Shown here one piece after another: positions 26,569 to 38,630 of a DNA stretch of 64,000 nucleotides. The stretch comes from Acridotheres tristis. Lineage: Eukaryota; Chordata; Aves; Passeriformes; Sturnidae. The notes below the pieces were generated by a model, which saw only the letters and a program-made list of their open reading frames with translations, did no database searches and was not told the DNA's origin. The position numbers and the translations under genes were made by a program. Each line of letters starts with the position of its first letter. Position 1 is the first letter of the stretch. Where the stretch lies: NCBI GenBank assembly GCA_037013685.1, contig CM072891.1, forward strand, positions 18,886,501 through 18,950,500, read 5' to 3'.

Positions 26569-29500
26569 GCATTATTACAGAATGCTTTTCATTAAGAGTG
26601 TGACATAAAACCGTAATTCCCCCACATCCTTTTGGTTGGCTTACAAGTTTGTTTTTATTCTGTCTTTCCGAGAATTTTTAAGGCTGAGGCCTTAGCATCT
26701 CTTTGCCAAGCATTTGAACAAATTCATAACAGTGTTGGTAATTACTCATTTTAGGATGGCTTTGAGTATTTTCCCAGGCTTGGTTCCAGTAATTTCTCTC
26801 ATCAGTCTATGATAGAGAAAACTTAAACGTAAGGTAGTAAAAGGGATCTTAATCTGCACTGGATTCTGTTCTTGAAAATGGAGAGGACTAAGAAGCAGAA
26901 ATGTATGTTTGGTATTTAAGCAATGCTGTGGAACAGCTCCTGGGTATTGCAGCAATATTGTGAGGCTACATCTGCAGCAGGACGTCAGTTATTGCCAGTG
27001 TTTGGCTTGGTAAAGCCATGTTATCATTACTGAGATATAGGATAAACCATTGAAACTCTGAGGATCTCAGGAAGAAATGTCAGTTGATGGTCTGTAGATG
27101 TAGGAGTTGCTGAAAATAAATAAAGCAGTTGAGGCACTGGATTTTAAAATCTGGATACAAAATCTGTGGAGATATGAGCAGAAAAAAAAGGGGCCTTTAT
27201 TTTTTTTCAGTGGATGCTGACTCACAGATAATTTGTTTTTCCCTAACCACTGGTTACAAGGCTAATAGTATATTTCTTACTCTTTTTCGAATGTCCCTTG
27301 ACACAGCTTCATACCATTATGTATTATCAGGGGTTGCAGTTGTGTTTAATAGGATTATTCATCAATTTTTGCATCACTTGCCACCTAACTGCAGAAATAG
27401 AAGAATTGTTTACAAGCATTGTGATTCAGGGCCTGAGTCTACCTGCACAGGGCAATTTAAAGAAAAAAAAGTATTCAAAGTAGTTTCTGTATGCAATAGC
27501 TTTCTAAATAATTATTCAGTAGCTATCAATTTATATGGGGTCTGAATTAGATGCAGAGCTCTTTCTGTACATTCTCTCTATGAACCTTTTCCACAGGCAT
27601 AAGGTACCAGATCTGTAGTGTGCTATTACAGTGAGTTTTGGAATTTTCTGTCTCTCAGCCTCCTGGTGTGGTCAGAGGGTTGCTTTTATCCACCGCTGTC
27701 CACTGGAACATAAACATGGCACCTTAGGCAAAGCATTCCATTTTAATGCGAAAATAAAAGAGCAAAAATATCTACACAGCTTTTGTTGATGACACAGATC
27801 TTTTCCCTTGATCCTTTTCCTTCATGAGAAGTAATGTTGCCATCTGCTGGCAGAGGACGAGGACAGGCTGCTTCTGGTGCTCTCTTCATAAAGCTGTGTT
27901 TCCTTGAGGAGTTACAAATCCTTTCTCCTCCCCCCGTGTTTGATTCATTGATCCTGGCCATATCTTTACCACACCGAGGAAATTATTTCTGTGTGAGATC
28001 CATGAGTTATTTATGAAGGTTTGAAGCAGAAAACCATCTACATAGAAAGTTTTCCTTTCAAGTATCCATTGGCCTTGTCTTAATAAATGAGTTTAATAAA
28101 ACATTAATGATGTGATCCTCATTATGATTTAATTAATCGGTGAAACAGTGTTAAAGCAATTTTTTTCCTATGAAACAGGGTAAATTTATGCCTTTGCTGT
28201 AAATCAGGAGGTCCTTTTCATTGCCACCGCCACAATAAAAAAAATATTTCATGTCCTCTAATCTCAGTCAAAGGTCTCAACAGTAAAGCCAACAGGAAGA
28301 GACAGCTGGTCCCTCACACCCTGCTCATCTGTCTTTTAATGCCTAGTTCATGAATGAACGCTGGCAAATACTGTCTAGGAATGTTGGGACTATGTCGCTA
28401 CTTTGCAAGAATGGGGATACCAGAACTAGACTCTGATTCAGTGCCAGTTTTGCCAAACATTCTTCTTTGCTCTTGAAATGTGTGCTCCTTAGATACCCCT
28501 GACCTAGGGCATTGTCTAGAAAGATACAGAAAAGACACTAATATCTCTCTGACACTTCCAATGGTCTGATGCCACATCTGGCAGGTTATTCCTAGGACTT
28601 CTCTTAGTTTAGCTTGGAAGAGCAATTCATATTCCTCTTCTTAGTTTGAGGGAAACTTCTCGGGACTGGTTTCACTTTAGTTCACAAGACTCAGTTTTTA
28701 AATAATTTCTCTCAAGCCACTGCCCCTTTGATAAATAACTTTGTCTTTAATTCATGTCTTGGATCAGTTTTATAACCCCATTATGCTTATTTCCCCAGAT
28801 ATTAAATGTTAACTCAGTGCAACTCCTGGAAATATAGAAAAAGTTGAAAAACCCCCAAAACTCCATACCAAAACAAAAAAAATAGCAAAAACCCCCAATC
28901 TGTCCCCAAACCACCACCACCAACTGTGAATGCACCAGAGAACTGTTTCACCTAAGAACATCTGAAATTCTGTTCACAGATGACTATCAGATGTTGAGAA
29001 ACATTAAAAGGAAAATGTATAATACCTGTATTCAAAAGAAAAGGATAAAATAGATCAAACAGCCTTTTCTCCTTATCTGAAACATATTTTGATTTAATAC
29101 AGTACCATTTGGCTTTGTTGCTTTTTGTCTTCTGAGCACAAAATAATGATACTCTTCTTCCTCTTTTCATAAAACTTCTGATCCTGAGGAGACAGATGGA
29201 GAAAATATCCTGGTTTAACCGTGCTTAATTTTGCAGACTTATGTATGTTTCAGGATGCCGATGGTTAAAAGCCCAGGCCTTTTGAAAGCTGTGGGAATGC
29301 TTTTTCATGAGTGACCACAGAGGGGCTCTGAAGGGTGTGAGATACTACACCATTCTCTCACAAAAGGAGAGCAGCACTTCTGATGTTGATCATCTTCACT
29401 GCTGGATGAAAGAAGGTGCATTTTGGTTGGAAATGGAATATTATAGATTTCTACTCTCCCCAAACAAATGCTATGTCTGATGGCCAGACATCAGTTAAGT

Positions 29501-32500
29501 GTTGGATATCAAATGCTGTGGACTGGAGGAAGCTTTTCATTAATATACAAATCTCATCCATATGATAAGGTGGTGAATGTAAATAGCACAGGTATCTAGA
29601 GAGAAATCATTCTGACTTCCCAGCATTTTGGCAATTAAAGGCCGAGTTGTAGTAAATTCTACTTAAGTGCAAGGAAGGATGAGGAAGGAACTATGGCAAG
29701 AATTTGCAAAGAACCCTCACTAGTTTAGGCCTGTGCTGTTGGCAGCATGGACAGATCTTGAGAGATCTCAGATCTCAGCTGTAGTGTGACATTGTTTGAA
29801 TTGAAAGCTTTCCTCCTTCCTTGTCTCCTGTTGGGGTTGCTGCACATGACAGAGCATATCTGACATATTCCTAATGCACAGACTACTCTTTAGGCAGGTG
29901 TGTACTGAAGAGAAAGTATTTGTCAAACCTCCTGCAGAAGAAAAGAGGATTAATGCAGAAAACGAAAGCTAATCCCTGCCCCACATGGTTGAAACTGGAT
30001 CAGAATTTCCATTGCTTCTTCATATGCTCAGCTCTTTAACAGCAGGAAGGAAAGAAAAAGAGGAGATTCCTTGGATGTAGTTGAGGGACAAAGCTGTCTC
30101 CCACCATTTCGTCCCTAGGCTCTGCAGGAAGGTGGATGGTCTTTGAGGTTGGAGGACCATAATAGGAACATACATTGGAGTTGAAACAGAAAGCTAAAGC
30201 ATATACAGTTAATTTGGAGGGATGAAGAAGAGGGGTTAAGTGAGCAGAAAAGTAAGGAACTGGGAGTTGAGAAGGAGGGGACTAACAGGAACTTGGATGC
30301 CCTGGATTCTAGGGCAGACTTTTCTGTCACCTAGGTTACTTCCTTTAACCTAATTTTATTTGCTCTTTCATTAAATTACAAATCCCCTTATTTCTCAGTG
30401 TTTTGGAAAGTCTTTTGTTCTGCTCTGTCAAGTTTGAGTGCTTGGGACTTGGACAAATTAAAGATAGACCAAAAGAGACATTAAAAACCCTATCCATGAA
30501 TGTTCTGTGATTTGGGTTTTCAATAGGTAAGCTGACAATACTCCATACCTCTGTGAACTGACGCTGCAAACGAAATCCTTACTCCTATTTTCTGCTGCAG
30601 CCTGAGAAGGTTTAAACATAAACCTGAGAGTGTCTTCACCATCAAAATTGTGGGAATGTGGTGGTGGAAATCCCTTCATTCCCACTGAGGCTAAATAACA
30701 GTGAGAAAGTCAGCAAGTTAAGCAGAGGGAGCTCTGATAGGAAAGAGGGATCCCAGTTAGGTTGGAAGTGAGAAACCCTGACCACAGAGCTTTTATTGTT
30801 TATTCTATCTAGTGCCTTCTGATTATTGTTCTGATTGTTGTGATTGATGAAAACTGATCTGAAATAACTTTCTGAGTTTCTATGCAAACAACTTTGAATG
30901 CATTTCTTAATCATGTTAAATCTGTGTTTACCACTAAATTTTCAGATGGTTTAAAAGAACTGTGTTCCACCTGAGTGGGACTTCAACAGAGCCATAGCTG
31001 TAGAACAGTAAATGTTATTTTACTCTGGCCCTTTTTCATGGGTATTCAATTACATTGCATGCAAACACTCAGGATTTGAATTTCCTATTATGCTATCTCA
31101 AGCCAAGTTCTACTGAAGAATGATTTGAAATGGACAAAACCAGTTTTGACTTATTTGGAAGTGGTGAAACAAAATGATCGAATCAGTGTATGGCTTGTCA
31201 AGAAAATCTCTTGTTGCCAAAAAAAATTACTACCCCAAATGCCAAATCCTCTTTTTGTATAAAATGTGAGAAGTTTTAAAATATGCTATATTTTTGTTAT
31301 GGAGATTTCTACCACAGCTCCTTACAGGACCTTAGATTTCCAGCTTTCTTCTCTTGCTGTATTCATCCTGAATCTTGTATGGAATTTCTCAGCTGTCAGT
31401 CTTGGCCACAACAGCTAAACTGCATTAGCAAGATCTAACCAAAATACAACATTCATTCCAATTTGAGTAAGTTAGTTTGTCCTAAAAAGATAAGATTTTT
31501 GCTCCATTATTTGGAATGTACAAAATAATTTTTTACACAGTGGTGATAGTTGCCATAAGGTTAGCAAATTCACATTTATAATGAAAATGTTACCCTTGCG
31601 TGAATGCCATTGACTTTAACATTGAATTTAAAAATCTTTGAGTTGAAGAATATAATTGAAGGAGAGATTATTTAGTGCTTAGCATAACAGGTTCATGTGT
31701 GGATGGACTCTTCTGTGCTACTGCTACAGCATGGGAGAACTGGATCTTCAATTATTCTTTGAAGGAAAATAAATACACTTAGGCATTGAAGTGAGATATA
31801 TTTGTCAGTGCATTATACTACTGAACATAAGCTAAACAATACTGTTTGGGCTTTTTTTTTTTCCTTCATGTTTTAAAATTCTGTTTGTAGCCCAGCATTA
31901 AATCCAGATGCTTTAACAGTAATTTCATTTCAGTGTGGTGATTGTAACAAAATACCCTGTGCAGCAGAACAAGTGGCATTTTACCTACAATCACAGTCAA
32001 AATTCATTGACCTGCTCTGCTGCATACAAATACAACATATTAACACGTGTGAGGACTGTCTCTATTTAAGTTACAGGAGGAGGCTGCTTTTCTTAGGGAA
32101 TGGTTGCAGAACCACAGTCATAGAGTTTTAAGAAGAGCGTTTCCTTACAAAACCGGAACTTCCTTTCCTTGAACCAGGAACTTGCCATAAGTCAAGTCAC
32201 AAACGTAAAGATGGGTGCAAACTCCACATATAGGCACTCTCATAATTGTTATTTTTTTATCAGCTGTGGCATGCAGCTGTTGTTAATTCTTCAGCTCCTC
32301 CTGGAACGTGTGTTGTTTGTTCCTTTTGGAAACTGGGCGGAGATTAAATAATGAGTGTCTTTACTGGGTGTTTGTCTTGGGCCAGGCAGCTCTTTAATGA
32401 CTGCTGTTCTTTCTCTGTTGTAAAGAGAGTTTTCATTTTCAGAATCTCAGGATTACAGCATCTGGAGAATTTAAAACTCCTTCAGAACATTCAGCTTCTC

Positions 32501-33662
32501 TTCACTGTTGTTCCCAAAAGCTAGTCTGAGTTTTCTGTACCGAAGTGATCCAATTTTAGAGATGCTTTCCTCCATAGATCCAGTAAATGAAAAATAAGCA
32601 TGTCCAATAAACTGAAAGTACTATCCGTGTTGTGATGAATAAAATATCATTCACTTGAGCTGCATGCTCAAGCAGCTTATTACAATGCAGTTCTAAAAAG
32701 CAGAAACCCTTTGTTTAGGATAGAGTTACAGTGTTTGGTGAGATAGTTTTACAAGCAGCAGCCTGTATTTGTGAGATTAGAAGAACACTGAGTGAAAAGA
32801 GCTGGTAATGATTTTCTAGTTTTCACTCTTCTGAAAATAAGTGTATGCACTGAAACATGGTAGGGCGTATGCATTTTAATTTGAAAAATGATTTCAGTAC
32901 TTAAGGAATAGAATAAATGTGCATGCCTGGGGGTATAAAGCATTTAATGTAACCACATAGTTGATACAACACAGTGCCTGTTTGTGCTTCAGTGCTCTGT
33001 CTCATCTCAGCTTTGCTGATGCAGAATGACCACTGGCACTCATGAAAAAAATATATGAATTATTGATGCATTTGATTATGATTTGAGTCAGATGAATGCC
33101 TGCCTATAGACACTAGAAAGAACACAGTACTTTCTATTTCATTTCTGCTACAGAATATGCATAGTGCTAAAACTGTAGTGATTTAACATCATTATCTCAA
33201 TTGTTTTTCAATTTCTGGCCAAGATATAAAAAAGATCTAAATACCATTAACAATTAAGAAAACTAATGGTCTTAAGTGTATGGTACTATGCAAATCATGG
33301 CACCTCTTGAAGTCTTCATGTTTTTGCTTCTTATGTATTTATATTTTACCCTTTTCCCCTTCTCAGTATTAATGTTTTACCTTTTTGCCTATCCTTCTTA
33401 CTTTTGTCTGATCACTAGGAAAGCTGCAGTTATTTGTGAAGGTTTATTTTCCAACTGGGTGTGTGATGAATTAACTATGACTTTAAGATGGCATGTAAGA
33501 GGAAAAGAACTAAGCTGTAATGACAGGCTCTTATTTATTACCTCTTAAACTGTGCTTCCCACTCAATTATTGCTTTAAAAATTGAGAACAGTACAAAGAC
33601 ACTTGGTATTAATGGTATCAAATGGGCCAGTCTATATGTCATATATGTTTTGTTTTTTTCTG

Positions 33663-33688
33663 ATAATAATAATAATAATAATAATAAT

Positions 33689-33730
<42 letters not shown>
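33663..33730 (+). repeat. Compound (AAT)n-(CAT)n microsatellite
   Basis: About 9 AAT-type units (33663-33690) followed directly by 13 TCA/CAT units (33691-33730), both uninterrupted. It is likely to vary in length between individuals. Confidence 0.97.
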
Positions 33731-33735
<5 letters not shown>

Positions 33736-34364
33736 TGTAGTTCATTTATTACCACATTTCCTCTTCCCTTTGATGGGGAATATTAGATTGTCCCTGACAA
33801 ACTATTGCACTGCAGGTATTAACAGTATATGTTATTTGCTGCTGTCAAATGTGTGTTTATTACACCATGAAGATGGCCATGCATTTAAGAAAGACATAAC
33901 TATTCATTGTATCACCATGAGTAACTCATGAGTAAGGAAAAATTAGAGCTGTAGATTTTTACCAAGGGAAATTTAACACTTTCTCACACTTACCCAAAGC
34001 CTGTAGATGTCAAGAAATGGAATACAAATTTTCTCTGGAGTTCAAAAATAAGAGAAGGTGACTATGCAGTGGAAGAATTACCATCATTTGAATAAGACTC
34101 ACACCTAGATTTAAGAAAATACTTTAGAAAGTAACCATGTTTGCAAAATGCAGGGATGATAAAAAGAGCTGTGTTCTTCCATACACAGATAGATTACAGA
34201 ATACCTTTCAATCACATTTGTCTGCATTCTTTGACAGGAAACACCAATATGTGCTTAATTGATCAAATATCGTTTTATAGTCTTTCTTAATGTAGCTTTA
34301 TTTGTCAGAGAGTCTTTTTTTTTAACAGTTTGAAGTAACTCTTATGTAAGAAGGATCTAGCACC

Positions 34365-34396
34365 TATGTACATAAGCAATTATGTACATAAGCAGT
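34365..34396 (+). repeat. 16-bp tandem duplication
   Basis: TATGTACATAAGCAAT is followed by TATGTACATAAGCAGT, a two-copy repeat with one mismatch. Confidence 0.9.
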
Positions 34397-35194
34397 CTAG
34401 TTTGTAAAAAGGATGCATTTAAATAAAGTAGGTAAATAGAGGTGAGAGGGTAAGTCTTGTCTAAGAAATTAACCCTGTAAAAGAAGGCTACCAAGTACCC
34501 ATGTCTTACATAACTGCAAAGGTGGAAGAGAGGAATAAATAGTCAAGCCTTCAGAGTGAGAGGATTAGTGGTCAAATTGTGGGGCTAACTGGGACTTCTA
34601 TTTCACAAGTCCAGTCCTGGGAGAAAATGCTGAATATTGATGTATTTTTCTCTTCCTACAAAATACATTGTTTTTCTTTAAATCCAAAATAAAAATTCAG
34701 ATTGTTTTTTTCTCTGTGCTGAGCAGTATCTACAACTGAGCATGAATTAGTGTGCTAACAGAAATCACTGTAGTAGTTGTAGCCTTAAAATCCCATCCTA
34801 CTTTAGGGAAAATGTTGGTTACATGTTAAGAGGAGGTCAGTGCACTTTTGACTATTGATGCAACATAGGAAAAGTCAGAAGTGAAGGAAGTAGTCAGGAA
34901 AAAGAGATAAAGAAGATACAATTGTGAGAACAGAGCATGTGTCTGCTTAGTATCCATGCACAGCAGTTAAATGCTCAAAAGAACTTGTTCTTTATTTTCT
35001 AACAATTTTTTTTCAAAGATGCTGAAATGGACTCTTGAAAACACACACCTGGGAAGAAAAATAACCCTCACCCCCAAAGTGCAAAAACCTTTTAAGGTCG
35101 TTTGAAAAAATGGTTTTCTGACTAGACATTATTTCTGGGAAGTATTCACCTTGTCTGTGAGTTCTGAAGCCAGGCAGATGTCCGTGGGACTGCA

Positions 35195-35547
35195 CTGCAC
35201 TCGCCTGATAGCAGCCTTCCAGTGGGTAAAGGGACCTTAGAACACATCTGCACTGGGGCTTTTCACAAGGCCATGTAGTGATACAACAAGGGGGAATGCC
35301 TTAAGCTGAGGGAGGGTAGGTTTAAATTAGATAATAGGGAAGAATTTTTAACTGTGAGGATAGTGAGGCACTGGAACAGGTTGCCCAGACACATTGTGGA
35401 CTGCCTGTCCCTGAAGGTGTTCAAGGCCAGGCTGGATGAGGCTCTAAGTAACCTTGTCTAGTGAAAGGTGTTGCTGTCCATGGCAGGGGATTAGAAGGAC
35501 ATGATCTTTGAAGTCCCTTCCAACCCACAATTCTATGAGTCCATGAT
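35195..35547 (+). mobile_element. CR1 retrotransposon 3' end, + orientation
   Basis: Typical CR1 tail blocks are present: CACAAGGCCATGTAGTGATA, GAGGCACTGGAACAGGTTGC, GTTCAAGGCCAGGCTGGATG and CCCTTCCAACCCACAATTCT ending in ATTCTATGA. It is a 5'-truncated, non-coding copy. Divergence from the family pattern suggests it is old. Confidence 0.9.
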
Positions 35548-36143
35548 TTGCCCAAGCTCGTGTTTGTGTTCAGCACCATGGCCAGGGCAAAAGGCAGGGG
35601 ATAGGTGACAAGGACAAGGGGAATGTATAAATAATTGTAATAGCAAGTAACCTTTCCCTGGATATGTTGCTGGTTGTATATTCAGTAGATGATCTGTAGT
35701 GTATGATTAGGGAGATTTTCCAGACACAAAACTGCTTGACTTCCTCCTCTTCTCGATAGTCAGTCATTAACTCTATGTTTGTTTCTCCTGTAAGTCAGAG
35801 ATGACAGTAAGTAAAGTAAATTGCACCAGATTTATAAACTCTTAATCAGAAGTGAAAGACAATAATGCCCAAAAGGAACATTGGCCATGTCCCCTTCAAT
35901 AGTGCCTTACTTAGCTTCCTCTTTAGCACCTCAAGTAAGGGGTTTAAATGTTTATTCTAGGAAGCATATTCCAAGTATGAGAAAAACATAGTAAGTGCAA
36001 GAAACACAAAACTGAATCTGAAGGTGTAGTTTAGCTTTAGGTAGTTAATAAATAATATCAAGGATGTGCACTATTATGGTTCTCTTTCTGCCTCTGTATC
36101 AAATATAAAGATGATCTTCATAACTCATGCTCTTCCCCACCCT

Positions 36144-36265
36144 GCCTAGTCATTTAGTAATCAGTGGCATATCCCTCTGCAAGAAAATTTTTGTAATAAA
36201 ACTCTGCCCAATCATTTATAATCAGTGGCATATCCCATGCAAGGGAGCATTTGTAATAAAACTAT
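36144..36265 (+). repeat. Imperfect 62-bp tandem duplication
   Basis: Two diverged copies (about 36144-36205 and 36206-36265) share ATCAGTGGCATATCCC and TTTGTAATAAAACT. This older duplication lies 220 bp from the perfect 57-bp one. Confidence 0.85.
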
Positions 36266-36488
36266 GCATGGAATCTTTTGGAAAAGGAGAGGGATTCTTG
36301 CTTGCAAAACTTCTAAATTAGTTTATTTTATTGTCCTCATTCCTTCTCTCCTGAATTTCAGTCAGTTGCCCTTTCACACCCACATTTTGCAGGCATTGAG
36401 CTTGGGTTGCCAGGTTTTACCAGGTTTGGCCAGGATTGTTGGTGTGCAAAGTAGATGACAAGAAACATGGTTGTCAATGCCCATTGCA

Positions 36489-36602
36489 TTTATTATTTTT
36501 CCTAGATTGGTGGTGACAAACTACTTTGTACAGATCTGTGTATCCTTTATTATTTTTCCTAGATTGGTGGTGACAAACTACTTTGTACAGATCTGTGTAT
36601 CC
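36489..36602 (+). repeat. Perfect 57-bp tandem duplication
   Basis: Two identical 57-bp units (36489-36545 and 36546-36602), each starting TTTATTATTTTTCCTAGATT and ending CAGATCTGTGTATCC. Identity of the copies implies a recent event, or an assembly artefact. Confidence 0.95.
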
Positions 36603-38192
36603 TTTTGTAGTCCCTGGCTGTTAAGACAGGATCATTTGCCACAGAATACGGCTTATTTCAGCTTTCTGAAATCTTAGATCTGATTACTGCTTATTATCTG
36701 TTTCCCCCATTTAAGTTATATGTCTTTAGTCTGTTTTCTTGGTGAACTAATGGAAGAGGAATGGAATGTATGAGATGATGCTACTTATTTCTGTCTTGAT
36801 CTCAGGATGCAGGTCTTCCACTGCCAAGTCATCTGTGCTGTGGTCTCAGCAGAGTGCAGGCCTTATTTTTCTGGATGCAAACAACACAATTCCACTTTAT
36901 CCCTGGTAGCAACATCTTGGAGACAGTGTTCTTAATCATCATTTTGGGCTGTTCTTTCAGTCTCACTTCTGCCACTTCTTCCAATGCTTTCACATATATT
37001 CTTTTTCATATACATTCACATTCCTACCACCATCATCTAGTTCTGGGTCTTGTTCTGAAAATCTCTGATTTTTAATGGTGTGACCCAACTCAGTGGCACT
37101 TCATATATAAGATATACACTTAGCAATGGATGAAGTGGTCTAGGAAAATACAGACAGCCATAGTCATCTATAATACCCATAGCTGTTCATATTCAGTCAA
37201 TGAAAGTTTATATAATAACAGTTTATCAATTTATTCTAAAATCTCCTTTTTCTTGATTTTGGACTAATATGTTATTTTGTCTCTATTGCTGCTGTGCTTG
37301 GCCATGGTGGTTTTTGTTCTCATTCCTAGTCCTTTTAGGTCTGTTTTGGTTTGTGCTATTCACCTATTTGAGCCTTTAATATGGTGCCTGTAAACAGCTA
37401 AGAGATCACTCCTTATTTTGATTGATGGTCAATCGTTCATGGGCATTTCCCATTTTTAAAGTTAAATATTAATGTGCTATTAATGGCTTTATTACTCCCG
37501 GAGGTGTTGAATTATGTACATTAAAGCATTATTAAAGCATCTCATATCTCCATTCCTACATATAGCAGAGAAGTGTCCACAAAAATACGTTGCAGACCCA
37601 GTTCTCTGTGCTTGATACTCACAGTATCAGCAGGTACCATGAACATCATAGTTCTGGTAGTCTCTGCCTTATTGAAAATCTTCTTCATAGCTAATACTCC
37701 TGGGCAAGGAAAGCAAAACAAGAACATCTCCCCAAATAACCCCAACCCCTAGCAATTAAAAAAAAAATAAATTGTTGTTGCTCTAAATGTTTTGCTGTAG
37801 AATTTGAGAATCTACCCAGCAAGAAAAGGAACTTCTAAAAAATGTTGATAATGTAGTTAAAAATGCCTCCTTGACCCTGCAGTTTCAGTATCTGAACAAT
37901 TTACATCCCACAAGGATAAGCCTTTAACTTGTAAAAGAAAGCTGTGTCAACTTCCTGAAGTTGGTGTGCAACATACGGGTAGAGGTGTTGGGCCTGTCGT
38001 GCTCTAGGTCTAATTGTCCTTTCTAACACTATGAGGCATTACAGAGGAGGTTGCAAACTCTGTCATGGAACTGGGAAGGTGGAGAGAGAGGCTCTGTCTC
38101 ACAGAAATATGTTTGTGACTAGTTATTCTCATGATCTTGTAAATCTTTTCATGAGGTTTTCCACAGAATCAAGATAAAGGCTCCCAGGAAAC
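36603..38192. other. Gene-free stretch between the tandem duplications and the second LTR
   Basis: Only short frames and AT-rich sequence; I see nothing to annotate. Confidence 0.6.
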
Positions 38193-38630
38193 TGTGCTAG
38201 CTTTGGCTGGGCTAGACTGAATTTTCTTCATAGTATCTGGTATGGGGCTGTGTTTAGGATCTAGTTGATAACACAGGGATGTTTCAACTATCCCTGAGCA
38301 GGGGTTACACAGAGTCCAGGTCTTTTCTGCTCCTCACCCCATCAGCATGGAGGTTGGGGTGTACAAGGAGTTGTGAGGGGACACAGCCAGGACAGCTGAC
38401 CCCAGCTGGCCAAAGGGATGTTTCAGACTATATGGCTTCATGCTCAGCAGTGTAAAGTCGGGGGAAGAAGAAGAAAGGGAGGGACACATTTAAAATGCAG
38501 GCTTTTTTTCTTGCCAAGTAACCATTGCATATAATGTAGTCCTGCTTTCCTGTTGCTTCATGGCACTCTGCAGTATTGAATTTTTTTATTTTTTTTTATT
38601 TTTTTAATAGCTTTTGCTTCATTACTGTTC
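38193..38630 (+). mobile_element. Degraded solo LTR of the same avian ERVL-like family
   Basis: It begins TGTGCTAGCTTTGGCTGGGC and shares blocks with the copy at 11502 (GGTATGGGGCTGTGTTTAGG, GACACAGCCAGGACAGCTGA, CCAAAGGGATGTTTCAGAC, CCAAGTAACCATTGCATA, GCTTTTGCTTCATTACTG). The last part (ATCTCAACCCATGAG...) is missing, and a T-rich tract at about 38578-38608 interrupts it. No internal viral genes are present. Confidence 0.7.

Larger units (their letters stand above)
25871..35194. other. Gene-free stretch
   Basis: It holds the three-hairpin cluster near 26.5 kb, the compound microsatellite near 33.7 kb and the 16-bp duplication at 34365. The longest frame (138 aa, 27129-27545) has no recognisable domain. 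Confidence 0.6.

Noticed and set aside
27129..27545. A 138-aa + strand frame
   Set aside because: Low-complexity patches and no family resemblance; isolated with no splice support.
33650..33931. A 93-aa frame with poly-Asn and poly-His runs
   Set aside because: The runs are the translated microsatellite; the rest has no recognisable domain or splice context.
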